In this document: positions 47,001 to 54,695 of the stretch, in pieces
Layout: each line of letters begins with the position of its first letter
How positions within the stretch are numbered: the stretch's first letter is position 1
Source of the DNA: Bacillus marinisedimentorum
GTDB lineage: Bacteria > Bacillota > Bacilli > Bacillales > Bacillaceae_O
Direction: 5' to 3'
DNA: 55,716 nucleotides
Assembly: GCF_001644195.2 (NCBI RefSeq)
Contig: NZ_LWBL02000066.1
Location: 1-55,716 of the forward strand
Notes under the pieces: generated by a model
The model's input: only the letters and a program-made list of their open reading frames with translations
Databases searched by the model: none
Told to the model about the DNA's origin: nothing
Program-made: the position numbers and the translations under genes

Positions 47001-47583
47001 TGCGGAGCGTTTCAGTTTCCTTGAAGAGCAGCGGAACGATCTGATGGAAGCGAAAGAAACCCTGCATACCGTCATAGCGGAAATGGATGAAGAAATGACA
47101 AGAAGGTTCCAGTCGGTCTTTTATGATATCCGCGAGCATTTCGGCACCGTATTTGCCGAGCTGTTCGGGGGCGGACGTGCCGATCTTCTGCTCACCGATC
47201 CAGACAATATGCTGACTACCGGTGTCGATATCGTAGCGCAGCCGCCGGGCAAGAAGCTGCAAAACCTCAACCTTCTTTCAGGAGGGGAACGGGCGCTTAC
47301 GGCTATCGCGCTGCTGTTTGCCATTTTGAAAGTGCGGCCGGTTCCGTTTTGCGTCCTGGATGAGGTGGAAGCCGCCCTCGATGATGCGAATGTACACCGC
47401 TTTGCAGCTTTTCTGAAACAGTTCAGCGCCGAATCGCAGTTCATCGTCATCACCCACCGAAAAGGCACAATGGAAGAAGCGGATGTTTTATACGGTGTTA
47501 CCATGCAGGAATCTGGCGTTTCAAAGCTTGTTTCCGTCCGACTGGAAGAATCCAAGCAGCTCGTGCAGGGGCAGCAAGCTTAA
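44011..47583 (+). CDS. smc: Smc, chromosome condensin ATPase
   Basis: With ScpA and ScpB it organises and segregates the chromosome. The 1190-residue protein has Walker A GPNGSGKSN (31-39), a first coiled coil (about 165-500), a hinge (about 505-680), a returning coiled coil to about 1030, and the ABC signature LSGGERALTA with Walker B VLDEVEAALDD near the end. I chose the ATG at 44011 after AAGGAGG; the in-frame start at 43990 precedes the ribosome site. Confidence 0.97.
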   Translation: MFLKRLDVVGFKSFAERVSVDFVPGVTAVVGPNGSGKSNITDAIRWVLGEQSAKSLRGSKMEDIIFAGSDTRKSLNVAEVALTLDNTDRFFPTDYSEITVTRRVYRSGESEFFINKQSCRLKDIVDLFMDSGLGREAFSIISQGRVEEILSSKSEDRRTIFEEAAGVLKYKHRKRKAEQKLNETQENLHRVEDIIHELEGQLEPLKIQASIARDYLEKKAELKEIEVALTVHEIEELHEQWEAQKADFARNSDLEIRLGAEIQKKEARLEELRDTMLAIDESVNDLQEVLLIASKDLEKLEGRKEVLKERKKNYHQHRESYKQQIRDGEEKAARLEMNLKQENQKLADYQSELSAIGEKLKQKQTELTVSDQNIEEAIENMKTDYIDLLNRQAAFRNEIRYIEEQLTQEQSKNSRLDEDSHKYSSRLEEIRNRKAEIEEKLEEKGKEIEAQAAEFHQFQQKLEKNRQSYSSSESKLYQAYQYIQQFRSKKEVLEDMQDDYSGFFQGVKEVLKARDRIPGIAGAVAELITVPKEYETAIETALGGAMQHIVIDNEKNARSAIGFLKKMRYGRATFLPMTVLKGRSIPAGQLEAVSGHPAFIGVGAELVKHEDRYSPVISNLLGNVIVTSDLKGANDLARMLNYRYRIVTAEGDVVNPGGSMTGGAAKQKGNSLLSRQRELEHLKRKLAEAEKQTGQLEKRVKSLKETISADEKRMDEWREKISRAKMDEQALKSGLREVEMEERNASERLSLYEHEMQSYQQDRQQKSEKLDKLKKELAASTLEAKELEQTIEQLTKQKSVQQHSKEALQSDVTELKVTYAEKQQMAANQENTVARIAAEQAETKELLENAKEEFILLEEEMNSNSSGEEKLEEEIIRKRREKDESVSLISNRREERMKHQQKHDDIERELKEEKRQYKQLTELLRDEEVKINRLDVGLENRLDHLRDEYALSFDAAKAEYELTVTAEEARTKVKLIKLAIEELGSVNTGAIEEYERIAERFSFLEEQRNDLMEAKETLHTVIAEMDEEMTRRFQSVFYDIREHFGTVFAELFGGGRADLLLTDPDNMLTTGVDIVAQPPGKKLQNLNLLSGGERALTAIALLFAILKVRPVPFCVLDEVEAALDDANVHRFAAFLKQFSAESQFIVITHRKGTMEEADVLYGVTMQESGVSKLVSVRLEESKQLVQGQQA

Positions 47584-48146
47584 AGGAAGCGGCGGCTGCG
47601 GTCCTGAATCTGCACAGCCTGGTTATATTTCCATACTAATTCAACAGATTAAAAAGTGCCGGACTGCAGGAATGGGGAGGCCGGCTCGGTGAATGACAGG
47701 AAACTATTCTCATGGGCACGCGTGTCCTGCGCTGGAACAGTCCGGCACATACTATTTTGGAAAGCTGGCGGATCTCACGACTGGTTCTCAATATCGATCT
47801 CATCGTAAACCAGCCGTTATCAAAAAGGCGCTGTTATATGATGAGGTTGATTTTGCAAGGCTGGGCAAGCCCCTTGAAAACTGCTCCGGATTTTCTTCAT
47901 GCGGTGATGACTTTAGGATATTATTCAAATCAACGTCCAGCGGAAGGGGCCGGAAAAGTGAGACCCTGTAAGAGCGTAAGCAATCATAAGGTTCACCCCG
48001 CCCCGCGGCGAAGAAGACACCGTGAATGTGACCGAAGTGAAGCAAGAACAGATGGCGCAATTGTGATTTGGTGAAAGCGAGTATCTGCTGCGGAAATCAA
48101 CAGCCGCATTCTGCAGAACCAGTAAAGAAGGAAAGGATGTGCATGT
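47584..48146. other. 563-bp insert between smc and ftsY, no recognised gene
   Basis: smc and ftsY are normally adjacent in Bacillus. Here 563 bp separate them. Open frames of 92 codons (47693-47971, +) and 120 codons (47712-48074, +) overlap in different frames, resemble nothing I know and lack good ribosome sites. Several hairpins are visible: GTGCCGGACTG (47656-47666) pairs perfectly with CAGTCCGGCAC (47738-47748); CAAGGCT (47856-47862) pairs with AGCCCCTTG (47868-47876); TGCGG (48089-48093) pairs with CCGCA (48104-48108). It could be a structured RNA in the mRNA, a decayed gene or a small mobile remnant. Confidence 0.5.
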
Positions 48147-49163
48147 ATGAGCTTTTTCAAGAAGTTGAAGGATAAACTGACGAAACAGACAAATGACACA
48201 ACAGATAAGTTCAAGGACGGCTTGACCAAGACGAGGGATTCTTTTACAGGCCGTATCAATGAACTTGTTGCCCAATATCGTAAAGTCGATGAGGAGTTTT
48301 TTGAGGAACTAGAAGAAATCATGATCAGTGCGGATGTCGGTGTCGCGACTGTCATGGACTTAATCGAGGAACTGAAAGATGAAGTGAAGCTCCGTAATAT
48401 CAAAGACCCGAAAGAAGTCCAGGCAGTGATCTCGGAAAAGCTTGTGGAACTCTTCCATGAAGAAGACACCGGTGGAAATCCCGGCTTGAATATGGAAGAG
48501 GGCGGACTTACCGTCATCCTGTTTGTCGGTGTCAACGGCGTCGGGAAAACGACAACAATCGGAAAGATGGCGCACAATTTCAAAGAAGAAGGCAAAAAGG
48601 TTGTGCTTGCTGCCGGAGACACCTTCCGGGCAGGGGCGATCGAACAGCTTGAAGTCTGGGGAGAACGTGTCGGTGTGGAAGTGATCAAGCAAGCTGCGGG
48701 TTCAGACCCGGCTGCCGTTATGTTTGATGCCGTTAAGGCGGCGCAGTCCCGCAAAGCTGATGTCCTTCTTTGCGATACAGCCGGCCGCCTGCAAAATAAA
48801 GTGAACTTGATGAACGAGCTCGGGAAAGTGAAAAAAGTGCTGTCCAGGGAAATTCCGGGCGCTCCACATGAAACACTGCTTGTCGTCGATGCGACAACAG
48901 GCCAGAATGCGATGAGCCAGGCTAAAATTTTCAATGACACTACCGAGCTGAGCGGGATCGTCCTCACCAAACTGGACGGAACGGCAAAAGGCGGTATTGT
49001 CCTGGCCATCCGTCATGAACTCCAGATTCCGATCAAGTTTGTCGGTCTTGGCGAAAGAATGGATGATCTGCAGGAGTTCGATGCCGAGCAATTCGTTTAT
49101 GGCCTGTTTTCAGATATGGTGGACAAAGCGGGAGACGAGGAAGAAGAGGAAGACGAAGAATAG
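48147..49163 (+). CDS. ftsY: FtsY, signal recognition particle receptor
   Basis: A membrane-associated GTPase that docks SRP-ribosome complexes. The 338-residue protein has a charged N-terminal region and N domain (about 1-115), and an NG GTPase domain with GVNGVGKTTT (128-137), DTAGRLQ and TKLDGTAKGG. It ends in an acidic tail. GAAAGGATG precedes the start. No terminator is visible after it; ylxM has its own promoter. Confidence 0.97.
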   Translation: MSFFKKLKDKLTKQTNDTTDKFKDGLTKTRDSFTGRINELVAQYRKVDEEFFEELEEIMISADVGVATVMDLIEELKDEVKLRNIKDPKEVQAVISEKLVELFHEEDTGGNPGLNMEEGGLTVILFVGVNGVGKTTTIGKMAHNFKEEGKKVVLAAGDTFRAGAIEQLEVWGERVGVEVIKQAAGSDPAAVMFDAVKAAQSRKADVLLCDTAGRLQNKVNLMNELGKVKKVLSREIPGAPHETLLVVDATTGQNAMSQAKIFNDTTELSGIVLTKLDGTAKGGIVLAIRHELQIPIKFVGLGERMDDLQEFDAEQFVYGLFSDMVDKAGDEEEEEDEE

Positions 49164-49215
49164 GTTAGGGAATAACTCGCGGATTTTTGCTATCGATCTC
49201 TGTTAAGATAAAAAC

Positions 49216-49244
49216 TTGACATGGATTGCACGAGCATGTATTAT
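49216..49244 (+). promoter_or_regulatory. Promoter of ylxM-ffh
   Basis: A perfect TTGACA (49216-49221), a 17-bp spacer and TATTAT (49239-49244). A TATAAT three bases further (49242-49247) would need a 20-bp spacer. It lies 45 bp upstream of ylxM. Confidence 0.7.
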
Positions 49245-49288
49245 AATATTTCGTAAAGGCGTTTTACTTAACATAGGGAGTGTCCGCC

Positions 49289-49624
49289 ATGTCGCTGGAA
49301 AAAACGACGAGAATGAATTATCTGTTCGATTTTTATCAGGAACTGCTGACGCCCAAGCAGCGGAACTATATGGCATTCTATTATCTGGACGATTATTCCC
49401 TTGGTGAAATCGCTGAAGAATACCAGGTCAGCCGCCAGGCTGTATACGACAATATCAAACGGACGGAAGCAATGCTTGAGCAATATGAAGAAAAACTGCT
49501 GTTATTTAAGAAGTTCCAGGAAAGAAAACAGCTGCTCGGGCTGCTCAAATCCGGCCTTGCCGAAATCGGCGGGCCGAAAGAAAAATTGTTCCGTATTGTG
49601 GAAGATATCGACAAACTGGACTAG
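49289..49624 (+). CDS. ylxM: YlxM, SRP-associated helix-turn-helix protein
   Basis: A 111-residue UPF0122 protein with a sigma-70 region 4-like helix-turn-helix ([23 protein letters not shown], about 37-59). It is encoded next to ffh and thought to act with the signal recognition particle. I chose the ATG at 49289, 8 bases after GGGAG; a GTG at 49280 overlaps the ribosome site. It ends 15 bp before ffh. Confidence 0.94.
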   Translation: MSLEKTTRMNYLFDFYQELLTPKQRNYMAFYYLDDYSLGEIAEEYQVSRQAVYDNIKRTEAMLEQYEEKLLLFKKFQERKQLLGLLKSGLAEIGGPKEKLFRIVEDIDKLD

Positions 49625-49639
49625 GGAGGGCGGCACGAT

Positions 49640-50983
49640 ATGGCATTTGAAGGATTAGCCGACCGACTGCAAAGCACCATTCAGAAAATAAAGGGCAAGG
49701 GGAAAGTGAGCGAAGCCGATGTCAAGGCGATGATGCGTGAAGTCCGGCTTGCCCTGCTTGAAGCCGATGTCAACTTCAAGGTCGTCAAAGATTTTGTCAA
49801 ACGCGTCAATGAACGTGCAGTCGGCCAGGAAGTCATGGAATCGTTGACACCGGGCCAGCAGGTCATCAAGGTCGTCAAAGAGGAATTGACTGAACTGATG
49901 GGCGGGGAACAAAGCAAAATCAAGACGGCCAAACGGCCGCCGACGGTGATCATGATGGTCGGCCTGCAAGGTGCAGGTAAAACGACCACCACCGGCAAGC
50001 TGGCAAATCACCTGCGCAAAAAGCATAACCGCAAGCCGCTTCTTGCAGCTGCCGACATATACCGTCCGGCTGCGATTAACCAGCTGGAAACGATCGGAAA
50101 GCAGCTCAGCATGCCTGTCTTCTCGCTTGGGGACAAAGTAAGCCCTGTTGAAATCGCCCAGAAGGCGATCGATAAGGCGAAAGAAGAGCATAATGACTAT
50201 GTCATTATCGATACCGCAGGCCGCCTTCATGTTGATGAAGCTTTGATGGATGAATTGAAGCAAATCAAGGAAACGGTCACTCCGGATGAAATTTTCCTTG
50301 TCGTAGATGCAATGACGGGCCAGGATGCTGTAAATGTCGCGCAAAGCTTCAATGAACAGCTGGGCCTCACGGGGGTTGTCCTGACGAAACTTGACGGCGA
50401 TACGAGGGGCGGTGCTGCACTTTCGGTCAAATCAGTTACAGACACACCGATCAAATTTGTCGGTATGGGCGAAAAACTTGACCAGCTTGAGCCGTTCCAT
50501 CCTGACAGGATGGCATCAAGGATCCTCGGCATGGGTGATATGCTGACGCTCATCGAAAAGGCGCAGAAGGACGTCGACGAAACAAAGGCGAGAGAAATGG
50601 AAGAAAAGATGCGAACCATGTCTTTCACCTTTGATGACTTTCTCGAACAGCTTGGCCAGGTCCGCAACATGGGACCGCTTGACGAGCTGATCAAAATGAT
50701 GCCGGGTGCCAATAAAATCAAAGGCCTTGATAATGTACAGGTGGATGAGAAACAGATTGGCCACATTGAAGCGATCATCCAATCGATGACCAAAGATGAA
50801 AAGATCCACCCGGAAACCATCAATGCGAGCCGCAAGAAACGGATCGCAAAGGGAAGCGGAACTTCCGTACAGGAAGTGAACCGCTTGCTGAAACAGTTTG
50901 AAGATATGAAGAAAATGATGAAACAAATGACAAATATGCAAAAAGGAAAAGGCAAAAAAGGGATGAAGTTCCCGTTCATGTAA
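49640..50983 (+). CDS. ffh: Ffh, signal recognition particle protein (SRP54)
   Basis: The SRP GTPase that binds signal sequences and scRNA. The 447-residue protein has an N domain (1-90), a G domain with GLQGAGKTTT (108-117), DTAGR and TKLDGDTRGG, and a methionine-rich M domain from about 300 ending in KKMMKQMTNMQKGKGKKG. GGGAGGGCGG precedes the ATG. It is co-transcribed with ylxM. Confidence 0.97.
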   Translation: MAFEGLADRLQSTIQKIKGKGKVSEADVKAMMREVRLALLEADVNFKVVKDFVKRVNERAVGQEVMESLTPGQQVIKVVKEELTELMGGEQSKIKTAKRPPTVIMMVGLQGAGKTTTTGKLANHLRKKHNRKPLLAAADIYRPAAINQLETIGKQLSMPVFSLGDKVSPVEIAQKAIDKAKEEHNDYVIIDTAGRLHVDEALMDELKQIKETVTPDEIFLVVDAMTGQDAVNVAQSFNEQLGLTGVVLTKLDGDTRGGAALSVKSVTDTPIKFVGMGEKLDQLEPFHPDRMASRILGMGDMLTLIEKAQKDVDETKAREMEEKMRTMSFTFDDFLEQLGQVRNMGPLDELIKMMPGANKIKGLDNVQVDEKQIGHIEAIIQSMTKDEKIHPETINASRKKRIAKGSGTSVQEVNRLLKQFEDMKKMMKQMTNMQKGKGKKGMKFPFM

Positions 50984-51001
50984 GGTGTTAATATTTTTTC
51001 C

Positions 51002-51030
51002 TTTACACATCTTAAGTCATTTGGTAATAT
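51002..51030 (+). promoter_or_regulatory. Probable promoter of rpsP
   Basis: TTTACA (51002-51007), a 17-bp spacer and TAATAT (51025-51030), about 40 bp before rpsP. No terminator after ffh is evident, so read-through is also possible. Confidence 0.5.
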
Positions 51031-51070
51031 TAAAACTTGTGTGGAAACAAATTCGGAGGTGCATGTAATA

Positions 51071-51343
51071 ATGGCAACAAAAATTCGTTTAAAGCGCATG
51101 GGCGCTAAAAAATCACCATATTATCGTTTGGTAGTCGCAGATTCACGTTCACCGCGTGACGGCCGTTTCATCGAAGAGATCGGCACATACAACCCGGTTG
51201 CAAAACCGGCAGCGGTAAACATCGATGAAGAGCGCGCCCTGCACTGGCTGCAGACGGGTGCCAAGCCGTCTGACACGGTCCGCAACCTGTTCTCAAATGC
51301 CGGCATTATGGAAAAATTCCATAACGCTAAAAACCAGAAGTAA
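51071..51343 (+). CDS. rpsP: Ribosomal protein S16 (bS16)
   Basis: A 90-residue 30S protein beginning [19 protein letters not shown], with the typical [11 protein letters not shown] segment. GGAGGTG lies upstream. It heads the rpsP-khpA-ylqD-rimM-trmD-rplS group. Confidence 0.98.
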   Translation: MATKIRLKRMGAKKSPYYRLVVADSRSPRDGRFIEEIGTYNPVAKPAAVNIDEERALHWLQTGAKPSDTVRNLFSNAGIMEKFHNAKNQK

Positions 51344-51358
51344 TCAGGGTAATTGGAC

Positions 51359-51586
51359 ATGGTAGAATTAATTTCAACCATCGTAAAAGCCCTTGTGGAT
51401 CACCCTGAAGATGTTACGGTTAAAGTAATTGAAGGCGACCGCAAAATTACGTACCAGCTGAGTGTCCATCAGGAGGATACCGGTAAAGTTATCGGAAAAC
51501 AGGGGCGTGTCGCCAGAGCGATCCGCACTGTTGTATACGCAGCCGGTGTGAACCTTGATAAAAAGATTCATCTGGAAATTTTGTAA
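51359..51586 (+). CDS. khpA: KhpA (YlqC), KH-domain RNA-binding protein
   Basis: A 75-residue KH-domain protein with the GxxG-type loop in GKVIGKQGRVARAIR (42-56). In other Bacillota it pairs with KhpB/Jag in RNA binding and cell-wall control. I chose the ATG at 51359, 9 bases after AGGG; a TTG two codons upstream is in frame. A terminator-like hairpin follows. Confidence 0.93.
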   Translation: MVELISTIVKALVDHPEDVTVKVIEGDRKITYQLSVHQEDTGKVIGKQGRVARAIRTVVYAAGVNLDKKIHLEIL

Positions 51587-51615
51587 GGGCGGGGATTTTT
51601 TCCTCTCCCTTTTTT
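51585..51615 (+). terminator. Terminator after khpA
   Basis: AAGGGCGGGGA (51585-51595) pairs with TCCTCTCCCTT (51601-51611) with one mismatch, and T continues to 51615. It separates rpsP-khpA from ylqD. Confidence 0.75.
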
Positions 51616-51661
51616 GCATTTAGTGTATGATGCATTGAAAATTCCAGGAAAAGATAAGGTC

Positions 51662-51712
51662 GACCGGGCAACCACAGGGCCTGCTGGCCCCGGTGGGCGG
51701 TCAGGTTTTCTT
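51662..51712 (+). promoter_or_regulatory. GC-rich hairpin with T-rich tail in the ylqD leader
   Basis: Nested arms: GACCG (51662-51666) with CGGTC (51698-51702), CCAC (51672-51675) with GTGG (51693-51696), and GGGCC (51677-51681) with GGCCC (51686-51690) around TGCT. It is followed by AGGTTTTCTTT, like an attenuator or second terminator ahead of ylqD-rimM-trmD. No known riboswitch consensus is recognised. Confidence 0.45.
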
Positions 51713-51769
51713 TATAGGAGGCGAATCGGCAGTTTGCCGGTTTGCCCTGCCTGAAGCCGGAGGTGTGCG

Positions 51770-52156
51770 ATGAAGATTCTGGTCAAAGTCCTTATTAAGC
51801 AAGTGCTGACGGATAAAAGCCGTAAGAAGCTGCGTGAGTCATTTGCCAGGCAAATCGGTCAGCTTGAAACGGAATGCAGACAGCTGCAATTCGAGATGAA
51901 AAAGCTGCAAAAGAATGAAAAAATGAATCGAGGCCGGATAGCGGAACGCTTCAATGAAGAAATCGAACGGCGAATGGATAAAATAAAAAAAATGGAGTTT
52001 AATTTAGATGAACTCGACCGGCTCCCGGATGGAAGTGAACTTATCCAGGAAGAATCAGAAACATATGTCGATGTCAGTGTCGGCGATAAATGGGACAGCA
52101 TAACAAAAGACCGATCCATCATCGTTAAGGATGGTGTCATCGTGGCGATCGAGTAA
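51770..52156 (+). CDS. ylqD: YlqD, conserved Bacillaceae protein of unknown function
   Basis: A 128-residue protein with a basic coiled-coil middle (about 15-85) and a small C-terminal domain, YVDVSVGDKWDS. The YlqD family has no firmly known function. It sits between khpA and rimM as in B. subtilis. CGGAGGTG precedes the ATG. Confidence 0.9.
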   Translation: MKILVKVLIKQVLTDKSRKKLRESFARQIGQLETECRQLQFEMKKLQKNEKMNRGRIAERFNEEIERRMDKIKKMEFNLDELDRLPDGSELIQEESETYVDVSVGDKWDSITKDRSIIVKDGVIVAIE

Positions 52157-52177
52157 AACCCAGGGGAGGTTTGCCTG

Positions 52178-52693
52178 TTGACTGCATGGCTGAACGTAGG
52201 CAAAATTGTCAATACACACGGTATTAAAGGTGAGGTCCGTGTCATTTCACGCACAGACTTCCATGAGGAAAGATACAAAGCGGGTAATACATTATATGTG
52301 GAAATGCCTGACAGCGGAGAATTGTATGAAGTGACGGTGAAGCATCACCGGAAGCATAAACAGTTTGATCTCCTTCAATTTGAAGGGCACAATAATGTGA
52401 ATGATGTTGAGCGGTACAAAGGCGCCCTGTTGAAAATAAGGACGGAACAGCTTGGTGAGTTGGAGGATAATGAATTTTATTATCATGAAGTCATCGGCTG
52501 CCGAGTCGTTGATGAAGCCGGGGAAGAAATCGGCAGAATCAAGGAAATTTTATCGCCCGGCGCCAACGATGTCTGGGTGGTTCAGCGGAAAGGCGAAAGA
52601 GATTTACTGATTCCCTACATTGAAGGTGTCGTGCTTCATGTCGATATCCGGCAGCAGATTGTCAAAATCCATCTGATGGAAGGATTGCTGTAA
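52178..52693 (+). CDS. rimM: RimM, 16S rRNA-processing factor
   Basis: Helps mature the 30S head and binds uS19. The 171-residue protein has an N-terminal RimM domain ([19 protein letters not shown]) and a C-terminal PRC barrel (from about 98, with [12 protein letters not shown]). The start codon is TTG at 52178 after GGGGAGGTTT; no ATG would keep the conserved N-terminus. Its stop TAA shares its last base with the trmD ATG. Confidence 0.96.
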   Translation: MTAWLNVGKIVNTHGIKGEVRVISRTDFHEERYKAGNTLYVEMPDSGELYEVTVKHHRKHKQFDLLQFEGHNNVNDVERYKGALLKIRTEQLGELEDNEFYYHEVIGCRVVDEAGEEIGRIKEILSPGANDVWVVQRKGERDLLIPYIEGVVLHVDIRQQIVKIHLMEGLL

Positions 52694-53436
52694 TGCTTAA
52701 AATTGATTTTCTCACCTTGTTCCCCGAGATGTTTCCCGGCATCCTTGACAACTCCATATTGAAAAAGGCTCAGGAAAAAAAAGCCGTCCGATTCGCTGTC
52801 CATAATTTCCGCGAATTCTCAGAGAACAAACATAATAAAGTGGATGATTATCCATATGGCGGCGGTGCAGGCATGGTTTTGTCACCCCAGCCGCTGTTCA
52901 GTGCTGTTGAACAACTCACAGAACAAAGCGAATCCGAAAAGCCCCGCGTAGTCCTTTTGTGCCCTCAGGGAGAACGGTATACCCAGCGGAAAGCGGAGGA
53001 GCTTGCGCAAGAAGATCAACTGATTTTTATTTGCGGCCATTATGAGGGATACGATGAGCGAATACGCGAGCATCTAGTGACAGATGAATTATCAATCGGT
53101 GATTTTGTTTTGACGGGCGGAGAGCTGGGGGCTATGGTTATTGCCGACAGTGTAACCCGTCTGCTGCCCGGTGTTCTCGGCAATGCCGCATCGCCTGAAC
53201 TTGATTCATATTCAAGCGGCTTGCTGGAACATCCGCAGTACACCCGGCCGGCTGAATTTCGAGGGATGAAAGTGCCTGATATCCTTTTGTCAGGAGACCA
53301 TGCCAAAATAGAGGAATGGCGTGAAAAAGAATCGTTCCGCCGCACCTTCACTAGAAGGCCAGACCTCCTGGAGGGCATTGCGCTTACAGAAAAGCAGACA
53401 GCCTGGATTGAAGAATTTAAAAAAGAAATGGAATAG
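52693..53436 (+). CDS. trmD: tRNA (guanine-N1)-methyltransferase TrmD
   Basis: Methylates G37 of tRNAs to prevent frameshifting. The 247-residue SPOUT enzyme starts [13 protein letters not shown] and has the trefoil-knot SAM site [12 protein letters not shown] and [13 protein letters not shown]. It is translationally coupled to rimM by TAATG. Confidence 0.97.
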   Translation: MLKIDFLTLFPEMFPGILDNSILKKAQEKKAVRFAVHNFREFSENKHNKVDDYPYGGGAGMVLSPQPLFSAVEQLTEQSESEKPRVVLLCPQGERYTQRKAEELAQEDQLIFICGHYEGYDERIREHLVTDELSIGDFVLTGGELGAMVIADSVTRLLPGVLGNAASPELDSYSSGLLEHPQYTRPAEFRGMKVPDILLSGDHAKIEEWREKESFRRTFTRRPDLLEGIALTEKQTAWIEEFKKEME

Positions 53437-53438
53437 TA

Positions 53439-53467
53439 TTGAAACGGCATTTCTGTTATGCTATGAT
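53439..53467 (+). promoter_or_regulatory. Promoter of rplS
   Basis: TTGAAA (53439-53444), a 17-bp spacer and TATGAT (53462-53467) just after trmD. It would give rplS its own transcript with a leader of about 100 nt. Confidence 0.65.
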
Positions 53468-53473
53468 ATTTCT

Positions 53474-53575
53474 TGTGACTTGGATATCGAACGGTGTCCG
53501 GTTTTGAGAACGATATTCCGCTGATATGATCTAATAGCATAATCATGAATGTCTGTTGGAAGGAGTGAAACAGCG
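53474..53575 (+). ncRNA. rplS 5' leader, candidate L19 autoregulatory leader
   Basis: A roughly 100-nt untranslated leader between the promoter and the rplS start. L19 leader motifs that mediate feedback are known upstream of rplS in low-GC Gram-positives. Position and length fit, but I did not verify the consensus structure. Confidence 0.35.
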
Positions 53576-53923
53576 ATGCAACAATTGATTGAAGAAATTA
53601 CAAAAGAGCAGCTTAGAACTGACCTGCCAGATTTCCGTCCCGGCGATACTGTGCGTATTGATGTAAAAGTTGTCGAGGGTACACGTGAACGTATCCAGGT
53701 GTTCGAAGGTGTTGTAATCAAGCGTCGCGGCGGCGGCATCAGTGAAACATTCACTGTCCGCAAAGTGTCATACGGTGTTGGAGTTGAACGTACATTCCCG
53801 CTGCACACGCCACGTATTGCAAAGATCAACGTTGTGCGACGCGGTAAAGTGCGCCGTGCCAAGCTTTACTACCTGCGTAACCTGCGCGGTAAAGCAGCCC
53901 GTATCAAAGAAATCAGATATTAA
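53576..53923 (+). CDS. rplS: Ribosomal protein L19 (bL19)
   Basis: A 115-residue 50S protein at the subunit interface, with [28 protein letters not shown] and a basic C-terminus. GGAAGGAG precedes the ATG at 53576; a longer in-frame start at 53549 lies upstream of the ribosome site. It is followed by a strong terminator. Confidence 0.98.
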   Translation: MQQLIEEITKEQLRTDLPDFRPGDTVRIDVKVVEGTRERIQVFEGVVIKRRGGGISETFTVRKVSYGVGVERTFPLHTPRIAKINVVRRGKVRRAKLYYLRNLRGKAARIKEIRY

Positions 53924-53925
53924 GC

Positions 53926-53960
53926 AAAAAGGGAGCTTGTGTACAGCAAGCTCCTTTTTT
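53926..53960 (+). terminator. Terminator after rplS
   Basis: AAAAAGGGAGCTTG pairs with CAAGCTCCTTTTTT around a short loop (53926-53960), with one unpaired G. It ends the trmD/rplS transcripts. Confidence 0.9.
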
Positions 53961-54008
53961 CACTTTAAATGATGATAAAAATTTTTTTATAGTGAAATTA
54001 TAGAGGGA

Positions 54009-54038
54009 TTGACACTTTTTGAATGAAAAACTTTTAAT
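54009..54038 (+). promoter_or_regulatory. Probable promoter of lepB
   Basis: A perfect TTGACA (54009-54014), an 18-bp spacer and TTTAAT (54033-54038), about 80 bp before lepB. The -10 is moderate. Confidence 0.5.
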
Positions 54039-54116
54039 ATGCCGGTAAAATGGGAATAACCTGCAAGGGACTAAGACAAGCCCGCAATACATCGAAAAAG
54101 AGAGTGGAGGATCAGC

Positions 54117-54668
54117 ATGGCAACCGAAAAACGTGAAGCGTGGGAATGGATCAAAGCACTGGCGATTGCTGTTATTCTTGCGGGTGTGATCCGCTTCTAC
54201 TTGTTTGCACCTATTGTGGTGGACGGCGAATCCATGATGCCGACCCTTGAAGATCAGGACCGCATGATTGTGAACAAAGCGAGCTATCTGATCGGGGAAC
54301 CGGAACGGTTCGATATTGTTGTATTTAGAGCCAGTGAAGAGAAAGACTATATAAAGAGAGTGATCGGATTGCCGGGTGACCATGTGGAATACCGGGATGA
54401 TACACTCTTCGTAAATGGTGAACCGCTTGAAGAGCCTTTTTTAAAAGACTTCAAACGGCGGACGGATGAAGGGAATTTGACGTTCGATTTCACTCTGGAA
54501 GAAATTCTCCAGGAAGGGAAAGTCCCAGAAGGGCAGTTGTTTGTCATGGGTGATAACAGGCGTTACAGCAAGGACAGCCGGATTATCGGAACTGTCCCGA
54601 TGGACCGTGTCATCGGTGAAGCGAATGTCATTTATTGGCCCCCTTCCCATATTGAGTTTGTTGATTAA
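54117..54668 (+). CDS. lepB: Type I signal peptidase
   Basis: Cleaves signal peptides of secreted proteins. The 183-residue protein has one N-terminal membrane anchor (about 12-31) and the Ser-Lys dyad: Ser39 in GESMMPTL and Lys80 in KRVIGLPGD. The C-terminal box GDNRRYSKDSR is present. A single anchor is typical of Bacillus Sip-type enzymes; B. subtilis has several paralogues, and which of them this matches cannot be said. GTGGAGGATC precedes the ATG. Confidence 0.95.
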   Translation: MATEKREAWEWIKALAIAVILAGVIRFYLFAPIVVDGESMMPTLEDQDRMIVNKASYLIGEPERFDIVVFRASEEKDYIKRVIGLPGDHVEYRDDTLFVNGEPLEEPFLKDFKRRTDEGNLTFDFTLEEILQEGKVPEGQLFVMGDNRRYSKDSRIIGTVPMDRVIGEANVIYWPPSHIEFVD

Positions 54669-54695
54669 ACAGGCGATAACAAAGAGGGTGACAGT

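Noticed and set aside
47656-47748. Inverted repeat as the ends of an insertion sequence or MITE
   Set aside because: No target-site duplication flanks the arms and no transposase is present; an RNA stem is equally possible.
47712-48074. 120-codon frame between smc and ftsY as a real gene
   Set aside because: Overlaps another frame of similar length, has no clear ribosome site and no recognised domain. Kept only as part of the unexplained insert.
47993-49009. 338-codon frame antisense to ftsY
   Set aside because: It mirrors the strongly conserved ftsY and spans its ribosome site; it is low-complexity Ser/Thr-rich sequence typical of an antisense shadow.
50227-51099. 290-codon minus-strand frame over ffh and rpsP
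   Set aside because: Antisense to two certain genes, with no family resemblance.
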